From the NCBI RefSeq assembly GCF_945277285.1, contig NZ_CALYPR010000001.1:372001-436000 (forward strand): 64,000 nucleotides of DNA, given 5' to 3'. This stretch comes from an uncultured Bartonella sp. Its GTDB lineage: Bacteria; Pseudomonadota; Alphaproteobacteria; Rhizobiales; Rhizobiaceae. The notes under the pieces were generated by a model. That model did no database searches. It was not told the origin of the DNA and worked only from the letters and a program-made list of their open reading frames with translations. This document shows, piece by piece, positions 1-9,892 of the stretch. Within the stretch, counting starts at the first letter, position 1. Each line of letters starts with the position of its first letter. The position numbers were made by a program, and so were the translations under genes.

Positions 1-1165
1 CATGCCATAGCGGAACACCTTTCTTCTCCTCGAATGTGACCCCAAAGAGCTTTTTTGCTGTTGCAAAAGCAGCTTCGATCATCCTGTTTAATTCAAAGTA
101 GACCTTTACGGACGTTTCATCGAAAGCAAAAAGTTTGCTGCGCAATTTTTCGGCATAATAACGCCAATCCCATGCTGCCAATTCGTCATTACTGCCGGTT
201 TGGGCAGCAAGTTTCTGTAAATCGGCTTGCTCTTTCTGCGCCTTGGCAACCGCCCTTTTCCAGACAGGCATCAGGAGCTTCATAACATTGTCCGGCGTTT
301 TCGCCATTGTGTTATCAAGTTTGAATGCCGCAAACGATTTAAACCCGAGTAGCTTTGCCTTTTCATCCCGCAACGCAATAATCTCGCTAATAATCTTGCG
401 ATTATCATTTTTGTTGCCGTTTTCACCACGTTTGGCCCATGCTTCAAATGCCACCTGACGCAAATCCCGACGGTCGGAAAAAGTCAGAAAAGGTTCAACA
501 ACCGATCGTGCAAGCGTCAGAGCATAAGAATGAGGTTTACCTCTTTCATTAGCTGTCTCTTTCATCGTTGCAATGAGATCATCCGGAAGCCCGGCTAAAT
601 CTTGTTTTTCAAGATAGAGAACCCATTCTGCCTCGTCATTTAAAACATGTTGGCCAAACTGTGCACCAAGAAGTGCAAGACGTTCGTTGATTTCAGCAAG
701 CCTTTTTTTGTCGCCATCAGCCAGCAGCGCGCCATTTCGGACAAAACCTTTCCAAGTAAGTTCGATCACACGGGTTGTCTCGGTGTCGAATTTTCCTTCC
801 TTTGACTGTTCATGGAGCGCATCTATTTTTGCAAAAAGCCGCGGATCCATCATAAGTCGGGATGAATAGCGCGACAGCTTTGGTACAAAATCCTGCTCTA
901 ACTGCTGGATAAGATCGTTACTCAAAGCACCAGAGCGCAAAAAGAAGACCGAGCACACATGATCAAGCGCTGAGCCGGCCAGTTCAAACGATGTTAAGAA
1001 CCCCTCGATTGTTGCCGGTTGTTCACAGGCTGCGATTTTTTCAACTTCAGCTTCGGCATCTTTTAATGCCTCTTCGAATGCAGGTTTAAAATCTTCGTCA
1101 TGAATTTTTGAAAAGTCCGGCAACCCTTCAAAACCTGACCACTTCAATAAAGCCGATTTTGACAT
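1..1165 (-). CDS. dcp: M3 family peptidase, Dcp-like (N-terminal part, cut by window edge)
   Basis: Reading the minus strand from the ATG at 1165 gives an open frame of about 388 residues that runs off the left edge with no stop. It begins MSKSALLKWSGFEGLP and continues with DFSKIHDEDFKPAFEEAL, the usual opening of M3A peptidyl-dipeptidases (Dcp/oligopeptidase A), which cut dipeptides or short pieces from oligopeptides. The helical N-terminal domain motifs NDEAEWVLYL, RDLRQVAFEAWAKRGENG and KLLGFKSFAAFKLDNTMAKTP fit this family. The zinc motif HExxH lies in the missing C-terminal half, so the catalytic site cannot be checked. The SBP gene is upstream on the same strand, about 280 bp away. Dcp is preferred to OpdA on overall resemblance only. 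Confidence 0.85.
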   Translation of the reverse strand, partial: MSKSALLKWSGFEGLPDFSKIHDEDFKPAFEEALKDAEAEVEKIAACEQPATIEGFLTSFELAGSALDHVCSVFFLRSGALSNDLIQQLEQDFVPKLSRYSSRLMMDPRLFAKIDALHEQSKEGKFDTETTRVIELTWKGFVRNGALLADGDKKRLAEINERLALLGAQFGQHVLNDEAEWVLYLEKQDLAGLPDDLIATMKETANERGKPHSYALTLARSVVEPFLTFSDRRDLRQVAFEAWAKRGENGNKNDNRKIISEIIALRDEKAKLLGFKSFAAFKLDNTMAKTPDNVMKLLMPVWKRAVAKAQKEQADLQKLAAQTGSNDELAAWDWRYYAEKLRSKLFAFDETSVKVYFELNRMIEAAFATAKKLFGVTFEEKKGVPLWH

Positions 1166-1449
1166 ATTTTTAACTCCAATATTTTTTCTGCAATCTGTTT
1201 GCAATATGGTAGACATGTAATGATTAAAATCGCGAATGCCAGCATTAAATCCACGGTTTTCGACACGAAACTGTTTTTAAAAAAGGCAGTTTTTTTGATG
1301 CAAAAACTGGGCATGACAGCCGTGTGCTCAAGAACCTATAAAAAAGACCAATTTTTTAAGCCCATGTCGAAAAAGTGTTTTAAAGCACAAGTTTTTAAAC
1401 ACTATATGACAATCGCGTTTTCAAGCTTCAGAGCAGGTGGGCCATCTTT

Positions 1450-3027
1450 CTATTCTTTATACATATTTTCAAAATGTATCATGCCATCCGGATAGGGCTC
1501 AAAGCCATGTAGTTTTTTAGTGTAGGCATAGACAAAATCCGGATGCCCGAGATAGATAACCGGCATATCGTCCTGAAGAACGGCAATCACCTGATGATAA
1601 AGATCGGCGCGTTCTGCCGGATCAAGTGCCTGGCGGGCCAAAGACAGTTTTCTGTCAACATCACTGTTACAATATTTTCCGATGTTATCGCCGCCCTGAC
1701 AGCTGATAAAGCGGAAAATATTGCCATCGGGATCAATGCGGCCACTCCACTCTTGTGCGGAAACCCCGAAATTACCTCTTCGGTTATCAGCGGCAAGCTT
1801 GGTTTCTTCTTTCGGATGAAGGGTGACATGGAAACCGGCTTCATTGGCCATTGTTTGTACCACCTGCATTGATTGCAAAATAACCGGATTATTGCTGTGG
1901 GAAATCTGAACGTTGATCTCCCTACCCTCAAAGCCCGCTTGCTTAATCAATTGACGAGACTTCTCAAGGTCGCGAGAGGGAACCGGATAGCGGGAATTGA
2001 ACCACACTGTATCCGGCGACCATGGCTGATTTCCGGCCACCATTGCGCCACCATAAACATTGTCACCGATAGAACGACGCTCAATTGCAAGAGAAAAAGC
2101 CTGACGCAACAGTTTCTCTTGTGCAAGAGGTGTGGCTGCTTTATCGCCATTTGCAAGATTGACTGTCAAGGCAAGATAAGCTTCATTCGTTGTGCTATCG
2201 GTTTTAAGGCGGGTGAGTGTTTTAGCTTTGGCAAAGTCTGATGCTGAAAGCCGATCAGTCATATCAACAATGCCGGCACGCAGATTTGAAAACCGCACCG
2301 CCGGATCTTCTATTGACAAAAAAGTTACACGCTCGAATTTTATGATATCCTTGTTCCAATAGCGATCAAATTTTTCCAATACAATCCGGTCATGGGGAAC
2401 ACGCTCGACAAAACGGAAAGGCCCGGCACAAATAGGCTTTAAACCAAAGTCACTTCCCATTTCACGTGCAGCCTTGGGCGAGACCATAACCCCTGCCCGA
2501 TCTGCTAAATTGGAAAGAAGCGCAGCATCAGGATGTTTCAATTTAATTGTCAATTCAAAAGGACGCGTTGCCTCAATATCGGAAACCGAACCAAGTTCGT
2601 CATCGTTAACCGAGCGTGAGAAAGTCATTGCCCGTTTCAGGGAATAGACGGCAGCATCGGCATTAAATGGCGTTCCATCATGGAACACAACATCCTTGCG
2701 CAAACTCATTGTTAGAGTTTTACCATCTTCGGAAAATTTCCAATTTTGCGCGAGTTTAGGGATAAAATCCCTGTTGCGAGAAATATCAATGAGCTTGTCA
2801 CATATAGCCGTATAGACGAGCCGTCCGGAAAATGTCTTTGCCAATACAGGATCCAGAATGTCAGGATCATCTTGAAGAGCAATTTTTAGCTCCGAAGCAA
2901 AAATTGGCAAACTATCAGAAAAACATACAAAGCTGGCTGCAAGACAGGACAGCGCCCCTCTTATTAGGATTTTTTGCAATAAGATTGACTTTCTGAACAC
3001 AAAAGAAAAATCATTCAATAAAGCCAT
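1450..3027 (-). CDS. ABC transporter substrate-binding protein, family 5 (peptide type)
   Basis: This 525-residue protein is a periplasmic solute-binding protein of the DppA/OppA family, which delivers peptides or similar ligands to an ABC permease. Residues 1-45 form an export signal with a basic start, a hydrophobic core and an IFAS cleavage region before ELKIALQ. The family features DDPDILDPVLAKTFSGRLVY, KLAQNWKFSEDGKTLTMSLR and VVFHDGTPFNADAAVYSLKR follow in the expected order. The ATG at 3027 is preceded by a good ribosome binding site (GGGAGATCAAG). No permease or ATPase genes are adjacent, so this is an orphan binding protein in this window. The downstream neighbour is the M3 peptidase. 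The ligand cannot be told from sequence. Confidence 0.9.
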   Translation of the reverse strand: MALLNDFSFVFRKSILLQKILIRGALSCLAASFVCFSDSLPIFASELKIALQDDPDILDPVLAKTFSGRLVYTAICDKLIDISRNRDFIPKLAQNWKFSEDGKTLTMSLRKDVVFHDGTPFNADAAVYSLKRAMTFSRSVNDDELGSVSDIEATRPFELTIKLKHPDAALLSNLADRAGVMVSPKAAREMGSDFGLKPICAGPFRFVERVPHDRIVLEKFDRYWNKDIIKFERVTFLSIEDPAVRFSNLRAGIVDMTDRLSASDFAKAKTLTRLKTDSTTNEAYLALTVNLANGDKAATPLAQEKLLRQAFSLAIERRSIGDNVYGGAMVAGNQPWSPDTVWFNSRYPVPSRDLEKSRQLIKQAGFEGREINVQISHSNNPVILQSMQVVQTMANEAGFHVTLHPKEETKLAADNRRGNFGVSAQEWSGRIDPDGNIFRFISCQGGDNIGKYCNSDVDRKLSLARQALDPAERADLYHQVIAVLQDDMPVIYLGHPDFVYAYTKKLHGFEPYPDGMIHFENMYKE

Positions 3028-3467
3028 CTTGATCTCCCTTTATGTCACCCCGTCTTTGGATAGCAGAACGCGTACCATCGCTCAACAACATGGATTTCCT
3101 TCAACGCATCATAGCGCTTTTGACATTTAATGCCACGCCACAAAAATGGTTAGAAAAAACTTGGGCAAAGCCATGATTTTTCCAATATTGGTGTTTGCAA
3201 ACTGTTATTTATTTTATCGCAAAATAACAGATTATCTTTTATAAATCCCATGGATATAACTTTTTTAGCATTGAAATATCCCAAAAATCCGTAAAATTCT
3301 TCAAAATAAGACAGCCGTGCCATAGGCAAAAAAAATGTTCTTGAAAACTCCACTATTTTTTTCCGATCAGAGAATAAAAGGTATTGACTGTCAAACAGTG
3401 CTTGACATTCAGCTAAAACACAACAATTGAAACATCTGCGTAGGGAAATGCTCCCCCCACATATGAT
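3028..3467. other. Gene-free region between SBP and mgtE
   Basis: This is AT-rich intergenic DNA between two divergent genes. Short open frames here have no family likeness. A TTGACA-like -35 element sits at 3402-3407 on the plus strand without a convincing -10 box. A small inverted repeat ACTGT/ACAGT lies near 3387-3399. It presumably holds the promoters for both genes. Confidence 0.5.
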
Positions 3468-3532
3468 CTGTCAGGATGTCACATTTTCCTGACAGGTTAA
3501 ATGGCCAAAGTAACCTGTTCTGAAGGAGCTCC
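3468..3532 (+). promoter_or_regulatory. Structured mgtE leader with two competing stems
   Basis: Stem A pairs CTGTCAGG (3468-3475) with CCTGACAG (3488-3495). Stem B pairs ACAGGTTA (3492-3499) with TAACCTGT (3511-3518). They share 3492-3495 and so cannot form together. Stem B ends 4 nt before the mgtE Shine-Dalgarno AAGGAG (3523-3528), which itself lies next to a short palindrome GGAGCTCC (3525-3532). This arrangement is typical of a cis-acting RNA switch or protein-binding leader. I do not recognise it as a known riboswitch class. The pairings are seen directly; the regulatory role is inferred. Confidence 0.45.
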
Positions 3533-3535
3533 ATC

Positions 3536-4915
3536 ATGACTGAAAATCAGACTTCAGCATTTGATGTCAAAACGCTGTCTGCTGAGGCGCTTGCCGAGCG
3601 CTTGAGCCGTCTGCATTTTGCCGACGCTGTTGATGTCATTAATGACCTTGACATTGTCGAACGTGTCAATGTCTTCAAATTCTTGCCGATTGAATATGCT
3701 ATCGAGTTGTTCGATAAACCGGAGCTTGATCAGCCAGGACAAATTCTCGAACTGCTGCCAACAGAACGTTCTGTCACTATTCTTGATGGCATGTCTGCCG
3801 ACCAGGCGGTCGATGTTTTTCAGGAGATGGAAGAGTCTGCACGCCTAAAACTCTATCCATTGTTAAAGCCGATCACCCGTGCGGAGATGAAAAAGCTGTC
3901 GAGCTATCCCGATGGCAGTGCGGGTGCATTGATGACAACGGAATTTATCGCTGTTCCATCGACATGGTCGGTTCGCCAAACGCTTGACCATATCCGCGAA
4001 GTCGAGCGCACCCGCGAGACCGTTTATGCAAGCTATGTGATTGATCCGGAGACAAGCGTTCTTATCAAAGCGGTATCGCTGCGCAATCTTATTCTGGCAA
4101 ATCCTGATGATACGATTCTCGATGCCGCGACAAATGGCGAACCAATCAAAATTTCTCCCTCGACCGATCAGGAAGAGGTGGCACGGCTTTTCCGTCGTCA
4201 TGATCTTTTGTCGGTACCGGTAGTTGATGACACCAACCATGTCATTGGCATTGTCACGGTCGACGATGTGCTTGATGCGATGACCGAAGAGATGAGTGAA
4301 GATGCTTACAAATTCGGTGGTATGGAAGCGCTCGACAAGCCTTATATGGATATCGGCTTTTTCGATATGATGAAAAAACGGGGTGGCTGGCTTGCTGTTC
4401 TGTTTCTGGGCGAAATGCTGACTGCCAGTGCCATGCAACATTTTGAAGTCGAGCTTGAAAAAGCCATTGTGCTTACTCTGTTTATTCCGCTTATCATGAG
4501 TTCGGGCGGTAATTCCGGCTCACAGGCAACATCACTTATCATTCGTGCTCTGGCACTCAGAGAACTGGAGCTTAAAGATTGGTGGAAAGTTGCTTTACGA
4601 GAAATACCGGCCGGTCTGTCTTTGGGGGCTATGCTCGGGCTAATCGGCGTCATCCGTATTATCATCTGGCAAAAAACCGGCATATATGACTATGGCGAAC
4701 ATTGGATTTTGGTGGCAATAACTGTCGGATCCGCTCTGATCGGTATTGTTATGTTTGGCTGTTTGACCGGTTCCATGCTGCCATTTGTACTAAACCGGAT
4801 GGGATTTGACCCGGCAAGTGCTTCGGCCCCTTTTGTCGCTACACTTGTTGATGTCACCGGCATTGTCATCTATTTTTCAGTCGCAGCACTTATTTTGAGC
4901 GGCACTCTTCTTTAA
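3536..4915 (+). CDS. mgtE: Magnesium transporter MgtE
   Basis: This 459-residue inner-membrane protein is a gated Mg2+ channel of the MgtE family. The N-terminal MgtE_N helical domain spans roughly residues 20-135 (ALAERLSRLHFADAVDVIND, with repeated LLP-type helices). Two CBS domains follow at about 140-260 (DGSAGALMTTEFIAV, LLSVPVVDDTNHVIGIVTVDD). The C-terminal membrane domain has five hydrophobic segments. It carries the family signature GGNSGSQATSL in the region that lines the pore. The ATG at 3536 has an AAGGAG site 7 nt upstream. The gene stands alone, with a structured leader before it and a weak hairpin (AGCCGTTG/CAACGGCT, 4928-4959) after it. MgtE is usually gated by cytoplasmic Mg2+ binding between the N, CBS and membrane domains. 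Confidence 0.95.
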   Translation: MTENQTSAFDVKTLSAEALAERLSRLHFADAVDVINDLDIVERVNVFKFLPIEYAIELFDKPELDQPGQILELLPTERSVTILDGMSADQAVDVFQEMEESARLKLYPLLKPITRAEMKKLSSYPDGSAGALMTTEFIAVPSTWSVRQTLDHIREVERTRETVYASYVIDPETSVLIKAVSLRNLILANPDDTILDAATNGEPIKISPSTDQEEVARLFRRHDLLSVPVVDDTNHVIGIVTVDDVLDAMTEEMSEDAYKFGGMEALDKPYMDIGFFDMMKKRGGWLAVLFLGEMLTASAMQHFEVELEKAIVLTLFIPLIMSSGGNSGSQATSLIIRALALRELELKDWWKVALREIPAGLSLGAMLGLIGVIRIIIWQKTGIYDYGEHWILVAITVGSALIGIVMFGCLTGSMLPFVLNRMGFDPASASAPFVATLVDVTGIVIYFSVAALILSGTLL

Positions 4916-5264
4916 CAAAAATTGATAAAGCCGTTGTCCAAGTCTTTGGTCAACGGCTCATTTACAACAATCGAAAACTATATTTTACTTGGAAAAATTC
5001 TGGAAAATTTCGTTTTCCTTTTTGAAATATGTTTTAAAAAACAATCAATTTGCCAACAGGTGTTGATTGGAAAAGCTGCTATTCTCATATAATAGTAATA
5101 ACGTCCCAGAAATGAAAAATTATGCGAAATAGTTTATCTTAGCCAAAATAGGTTCTACCCTCTTCCAAAAATTGTAAAAAACTAGTAAGAGGCTAGCAAT
5201 CCCATGCGGTGGCTCTGTCTGTTACCGTGTTTTCGAAATTTCAATGAATGAAAAGAAGATTTAT
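4916..5264. other. Gene-free region between mgtE and typA
   Basis: It holds an 8-bp inverted repeat at 4928-4935/4952-4959 just after mgtE, without a clear T-tract, so a weak terminator at best. A promoter-like pair TTGATT (5063-5068) and TATAAT (5088-5093) lies 19 bp apart and could drive typA. Nothing else is apparent. Confidence 0.4.
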
Positions 5265-7094
5265 ATGCAATTGCGCAATATTGCTATCATTGCCCACGTT
5301 GACCACGGAAAAACAACCCTTGTCGACGGGCTACTAAAGCAGTCGGGAAATTTCCGCCAAAACCAACGCACCAGCGAACGGATGATGGATTCCAACGATA
5401 TTGAAAAAGAACGTGGAATTACCATTCTGGCAAAAGTTACTTCGGTCGTTTGGAAGGATACACGCATCAATATTGTTGACACCCCCGGACACGCCGATTT
5501 TGGCGGCGAGGTTGAACGTATCCTCAATATGGTTGATGGTGCCATCGTGCTTGTTGATGCCGCCGAAGGTCCGATGCCTCAAACAAAATTTGTTGTTGGC
5601 AAGGCCTTGAAGGTGGGTTTGCGTCCAATCGTGGCGATAAACAAAATCGACCGTCCTGATGCCCGCCCGGAAGAAGTTATCAACGAAGTGTTTGATCTCT
5701 TTGCAGCACTTGATGCAACCGATGAACAACTTGATTTTCCAATTCTTTATGGTTCAGGACGTGATGGCTGGATGGCCGAAAGCCCTGACGGTCCTAAGGA
5801 TCAAGGTTTGGCACCACTTTTTGATATGGTTGTGCGCCATGTACCGGCACCGACAGTAGCACCCGGCCCGTTCACAATGATTGGCACCATTCTTGAGGCC
5901 GATCCATTTTTGGGGCGGATTATTACCGGCAGAATCCATTCCGGTAAAATCAAACCAAATCAGGCGGTGAAAGTTCTCGATCAACAAGGCAATCTTGTTG
6001 AAAATGGCCGCATTTCAAAAATTCTTGCTTTCCGCGGGCTTGAACGCCAGCCGATTGAGGAAGGTGATGCCGGTGATATTGTGGCAATTGCCGGCCTACA
6101 AAAGGGTACGGTTGCCGATACATTTTGTGATCCGTCTGTCACAGAACCTTTAAAAGCCCAGCCGATTGATCCGCCAACAGTGACAATGAGTTTCCTTGTT
6201 AATGATAGTCCGCTTGCAGGCACCGAAGGTGACAAGGTTACGAGCCGCGTTATCCGTGACCGCTTAATGAAGGAAGCTGAAGGTAATGTTGCGTTGAAAA
6301 TTGAAGAATCGAAGGATAAAGATTCTTTTTATGTTTCAGGACGCGGCGAATTACAACTTGCTGTTCTTATCGAAAATATGCGTCGCGAGGGGTTTGAACT
6401 TTCGGTTTCTCGCCCGCGTGTTGTCATGCATACCGATGAAAATGGCAACAAACTTGAACCGATTGAAGAAGTTGTCATTGATGTCGATGACGAATATTCG
6501 GGCATTGTCGTGCAGAAAATGTCGGAACGCAAAGGCGAAATGATCGAACTGAGACCTTCGGGCGGCAATCGCGTTCGTATGGTTTTTTATGCGCCCACCC
6601 GTGGCCTTATCGGCTATCAGTCTGAACTATTGACCGATACCCGTGGCACTGCCGTAATGAATCGTCTGTTCCATGATTATGAACCCTATAAAGGCGAGAT
6701 AGCGGGACGTACCAACGGAGTAATGATTTCTAACGATAATGGTGAATCGGTTGCTTACGCGCTGTTTAACCTTGAGGACCGAGGGCCGATGATCATTGAT
6801 GCCGGTGTCAAGGTTTATCAAGGAATGATCATTGGCATCCATTCACGTGATAATGATTTGGATGTAAACGTTTTGAAAGGTAAAAAACTGACTAACGTCC
6901 GTGCTGCCGGAAAAGACGAGGCTGTTAAGCTGACGCCACCGATCAAAATGACGTTGGAGCGTGCATTATCGTGGATTCAAGATGATGAGCTGGTTGAAGT
7001 TACGCCAAAAAATATTCGCTTGCGCAAGCTTTATCTGGATCCGATTGATCGTAAGCGGAACGGCAAGCCGCGCCCATCCGATAGTGCCGCTTGA
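5265..7094 (+). CDS. typA: Ribosome-associated GTPase TypA/BipA
   Basis: This is a 609-residue translational GTPase of the EF-G/LepA superfamily that binds the ribosome and supports growth under stress and large-subunit assembly. The G1 motif AHVDHGKTT is at residues 10-18. G2 is in ERGITI, G3 is DTPGHAD and G4 is NKIDRPDA. Domain II and the BipA-specific C-terminal domain ([28 protein letters not shown]) complete the family length. An in-frame ATG at 5244 would add seven residues. The start at 5265 is chosen because homologues begin [18 protein letters not shown] and a GAAAAGAAG site lies just before it. A strong terminator follows and separates it from ppa. Confidence 0.97.
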   Translation: MQLRNIAIIAHVDHGKTTLVDGLLKQSGNFRQNQRTSERMMDSNDIEKERGITILAKVTSVVWKDTRINIVDTPGHADFGGEVERILNMVDGAIVLVDAAEGPMPQTKFVVGKALKVGLRPIVAINKIDRPDARPEEVINEVFDLFAALDATDEQLDFPILYGSGRDGWMAESPDGPKDQGLAPLFDMVVRHVPAPTVAPGPFTMIGTILEADPFLGRIITGRIHSGKIKPNQAVKVLDQQGNLVENGRISKILAFRGLERQPIEEGDAGDIVAIAGLQKGTVADTFCDPSVTEPLKAQPIDPPTVTMSFLVNDSPLAGTEGDKVTSRVIRDRLMKEAEGNVALKIEESKDKDSFYVSGRGELQLAVLIENMRREGFELSVSRPRVVMHTDENGNKLEPIEEVVIDVDDEYSGIVVQKMSERKGEMIELRPSGGNRVRMVFYAPTRGLIGYQSELLTDTRGTAVMNRLFHDYEPYKGEIAGRTNGVMISNDNGESVAYALFNLEDRGPMIIDAGVKVYQGMIIGIHSRDNDLDVNVLKGKKLTNVRAAGKDEAVKLTPPIKMTLERALSWIQDDELVEVTPKNIRLRKLYLDPIDRKRNGKPRPSDSAA

Positions 7095-7110
7095 TTTTTT
7101 GTCTATTAAC

Positions 7111-7143
7111 GCCGGATACTAAAAAGGTATCCGGCTATTTTTA
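7111..7143 (+). terminator. Rho-independent terminator after typA
   Basis: A perfect 9-bp stem GCCGGATAC/GTATCCGGC (7111-7119/7127-7135) with a 7-nt loop is followed by TATTTTTA. It lies between the typA stop and the ppa ribosome binding site. Confidence 0.85.
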
Positions 7144-7162
7144 TTCTGGAAAGGATGTCTCT

Positions 7163-7690
7163 ATGAATATTGATTTGATCCCAATCGGCAAAAATCCGCC
7201 GGAAGACGTAAATGTTGTTATTGAAGTTCCCGTCGGTGGCCAGCCAATCAAATATGAAATGGACAAAAAGTCAGGTGCACTGTTTGTCGACCGCTTCCTT
7301 TACACTCCGATGACGTATCCGGGCAATTATGGCTTTGTTCCCCACACATTGTCCGAAGATGGTGATCCTATTGATGTTCTGGTTCTCAATACCCGTCCGC
7401 TGGTTCCCGGTTGTGTGATCAATTGCCGTCCGATCGGTGCATTGATTATGGAAGATGATGGTGGCAAAGACGAAAAAATCATTGCGGTTCCGACACCAAA
7501 AATGACCCAACGTTATGTTGATATCCATGATTATGCCGATATGCCGGAAATCACCTTGAAACAGGTCGAGCACTTCTTTCAGCATTATAAAGATCTCGAA
7601 CCCGGTAAATGGGTCAAGATCGGCGGTTGGGAAGATGAAGATTTTGCCCGTGAACTGATTAATAAGGCTATCAAGCGCGCTAAAAAATAA
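7163..7690 (+). CDS. ppa: Inorganic pyrophosphatase (family I)
   Basis: This 175-residue cytoplasmic enzyme hydrolyses pyrophosphate to two phosphates and so pulls biosynthetic reactions forward. The family signature [10 protein letters not shown] with its metal-binding aspartates is clear. Also present are the typical start [21 protein letters not shown], the segment [32 protein letters not shown], and the C-terminal [19 protein letters not shown]. The ATG at 7163 has GGAAAGGA about 8 nt upstream. An upstream TTG in frame would run through the typA terminator and is rejected. It has its own terminator downstream and is monocistronic. Confidence 0.97.
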   Translation: MNIDLIPIGKNPPEDVNVVIEVPVGGQPIKYEMDKKSGALFVDRFLYTPMTYPGNYGFVPHTLSEDGDPIDVLVLNTRPLVPGCVINCRPIGALIMEDDGGKDEKIIAVPTPKMTQRYVDIHDYADMPEITLKQVEHFFQHYKDLEPGKWVKIGGWEDEDFARELINKAIKRAKK

Positions 7691-7750
7691 AATCCGGGTC
7701 GGTTGATAGTTTTTCTATCACTTCTTTTTTTCGTAGCTAACCCGTTTTGC

Positions 7751-7786
7751 TACGCCCGTCATATGGCGGGCGTAATCTGTTTTAAA
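7751..7786 (+). terminator. Hairpin terminator after ppa
   Basis: An 8-bp stem TACGCCCG/CGGGCGTA (7751-7758/7767-7774) is followed by ATCTGTTTT. The T-run is short and slightly displaced, so termination efficiency is uncertain. The remainder of 7691-8053 is AT-rich with no gene that I can support. Confidence 0.6.
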
Positions 7787-8053
7787 AATAATTTTTGTTT
7801 GTTTTATTTTTAAGTAAGCTGTTTTAAAGGGGGATATTCAAGACAAAATCATGGTAATCATATAATTTAAACCTATTGGTTTTCATATCGCAAGGCTCTG
7901 TTTTACTCGTTCCGAAAGCATAACAAATTGAACTGATTATTGTTTTTCAATAAAAATTCCCATTCAATCCTTTATCTATGGTTCGGTTTTTCCTTTAAAA
8001 GGTTCAAGTGTGGTCGAAGAGCAACAAGACACTTTCCAACTCCTTGATCAAAA

Positions 8054-9361
8054 ATGACAAAATGGAATTCTTTCAACATGGCTGAGCAAAGAAAAGGCCC
8101 GAAAAAACAACATTACATTACCAAAGGCGATGTTGCAGCCGTCGCCATCGGAAATGCTGTAGAGTTTTATGATTTTATCGTCTACACGACATTTGCTGTT
8201 ATGATTGGCAAAACATTTTTTCCCTCAAACAATGCTTTTTCAAGTCTCATCCTGTCGGTTTCGACATTTGGTATCGGTTTCATTGCACGACCACTAGGAG
8301 CTGTTCTTATCGGCTCATATGCCGATAAAGCAGGAAGAAAACCTGCCATGATCCTGACCATGTTGCTAATGGCCATTGGCACTGCCGGTCTTATTATTCT
8401 GCCCGGCTATCGGGAAATCGGCATTGCCGCCCCGCTATTGCTTGTTGTGGCGAGATTGGCTCAAGGGCTTGCTTGGGGGGGAGAGACCGGACCGGCGACA
8501 ACCTTTATCATGGAAGCTGCTCCACATCATAAACGTGCATTTTATGCAAGCTGGCAGATTGTGGCACAAGGGGCCGCGGCTATTGCCGCCGGTTTGATCG
8601 GCTATATTCTTTCCTATTGTCTTACGCCCCAGCAACAAACAGATTGGGGATGGCGTATAGCTTTTGCCTTGGGGCTTGCAGTTTTACCGATTGCAATTTT
8701 GATGCGCCGTCATCTTGGCGAGACATTGCAGCTTGAGGACAAATCCGATAATTGCACGACAAAAGGTCTGTTAGACGAAATTATCACAGAGCATCGCTCT
8801 CTTATTTTTATTGGAATCTTTGTTCTTTCCGGGAGCACGGTTACACAATATTTTTTAAATTACACAACTACTTATGCTTTGACCGAGCTTCACTATGGTG
8901 AAAATTTCGCCATGCTTGCAACATTCGTCGTAGGAATAGGACTGGTTATTTTTGCACTGATCGGCGGTTATTGTGCGGACCGTTTCGGACGCCGTCCAAC
9001 TATTGTTATTCCCCGTATTGTTTTGCTCATTGTTGTCTGGCCGGGGCTTTATCTTGTCAGCCATTACAACAGCGTATGGGTATTTTTCGCGGTCATTGGT
9101 GTTTTTACTGCACTTCAAAATATCAGTGGTGCCGGAATCGTTATTTTCCTATGTGAGTGTTTTCCGAAACGGTTGCGCGCCACCGGTTTTTCCATTTCCT
9201 ATTCTTTGGGGATTGCCCTGTTTGGCGGGACCGCACAAATCGTTTTCACATGGCTGTTGGGGCTAACCGGAAATCCGGCATCTCCCGCCTTTTATCTCAT
9301 CATCACCAATATCTTGTGCCTCGGTGCCATTTACCTAAGCCGTGATAAGAAAGTCCATTAA
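8054..9361 (+). CDS. MFS transporter, metabolite:H+ symporter (MHS) type
   Basis: This 435-residue inner-membrane transporter has about 12 hydrophobic segments. The MHS hallmark AIGNAVEFYDFIVY lies near the N-terminus, and the loop 2-3 motif GSYADKAGRKPAM and the loop 8-9 copy ADRFGRRPT are present. RLAQGLAWGGETGPATTFIMEAAP is the usual MHS segment after TM4. MHS carriers move organic acids, betaines or related metabolites with protons; the substrate here is unknown. An alternative ATG at 8078 (MAEQRKG) is as likely as the one at 8054, because neither has a strong ribosome binding site. A second MHS protein is encoded convergently at 9893-11230, with the YggT gene between them. Confidence 0.9.
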   Translation: MTKWNSFNMAEQRKGPKKQHYITKGDVAAVAIGNAVEFYDFIVYTTFAVMIGKTFFPSNNAFSSLILSVSTFGIGFIARPLGAVLIGSYADKAGRKPAMILTMLLMAIGTAGLIILPGYREIGIAAPLLLVVARLAQGLAWGGETGPATTFIMEAAPHHKRAFYASWQIVAQGAAAIAAGLIGYILSYCLTPQQQTDWGWRIAFALGLAVLPIAILMRRHLGETLQLEDKSDNCTTKGLLDEIITEHRSLIFIGIFVLSGSTVTQYFLNYTTTYALTELHYGENFAMLATFVVGIGLVIFALIGGYCADRFGRRPTIVIPRIVLLIVVWPGLYLVSHYNSVWVFFAVIGVFTALQNISGAGIVIFLCECFPKRLRATGFSISYSLGIALFGGTAQIVFTWLLGLTGNPASPAFYLIITNILCLGAIYLSRDKKVH

Positions 9362-9445
9362 TGAAATATTGCTGTAATCTGTGCAATACCCCTTTACATT
9401 ATTTGCAGCTCAAATAGTTGCATATTTTTTGCGCACAGAAACGTT

Positions 9446-9739
9446 TCAATAAAACATTCCTGCATAGGCACGCCACATAAAAATGCGGATGAAATAGATA
9501 ATCAAAAAAACAACAATTGGCGAAATATCGATCGAACCAAGATTTGGCAAAATTCGTCTGACCGGAGCAAGCACTGGCTCGGTCGCCCGATAGAGAAAAT
9601 TGCCGATAGCCGCAATCAATGGATTACGCGGATTAACAATATTGAATGCATAAAGCCATGAAAACACCGCCCCTGCAATGAGAATGAAAATATAGATGCT
9701 AAACACAAGATCAATTACAGATAGCAAAGCAAAAATCAT
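9446..9739 (-). CDS. YggT family membrane protein
   Basis: This 97-residue protein has two hydrophobic segments, at roughly residues 5-30 and 70-90. The YggT pattern is seen in [40 protein letters not shown]. Family members are small inner-membrane proteins linked to osmotic tolerance or division-site factors; the exact role is unclear. An upstream in-frame start at 9781 would add 14 residues. The ATG at 9739 is preferred because AAGGAA lies about 7 nt before it and homologues begin at this point. The gene sits between two convergent MHS transporters. Confidence 0.88.
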   Translation of the reverse strand: MIFALLSVIDLVFSIYIFILIAGAVFSWLYAFNIVNPRNPLIAAIGNFLYRATEPVLAPVRRILPNLGSIDISPIVVFLIIYFIRIFMWRAYAGMFY

Positions 9740-9892
9740 TCTCAATTCCTTCAATAATCGGGTTAATGGTGAAATTGCCATTCAAATATGCAATGAGCAA
9801 GTCCTTTTTCACAAAGGATTTAGTGGCTTTAACGAAAGCCGACAAGCCAACATGAAAAATTTGCATAAAAACACGGTTTTTGAAATTCACCG

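Noticed and set aside
1199..1495. 98-codon plus-strand frame between dcp and the SBP gene
   Set aside because: It overlaps the 3' end of the SBP gene on the other strand, has unnatural composition and no ribosome binding site.
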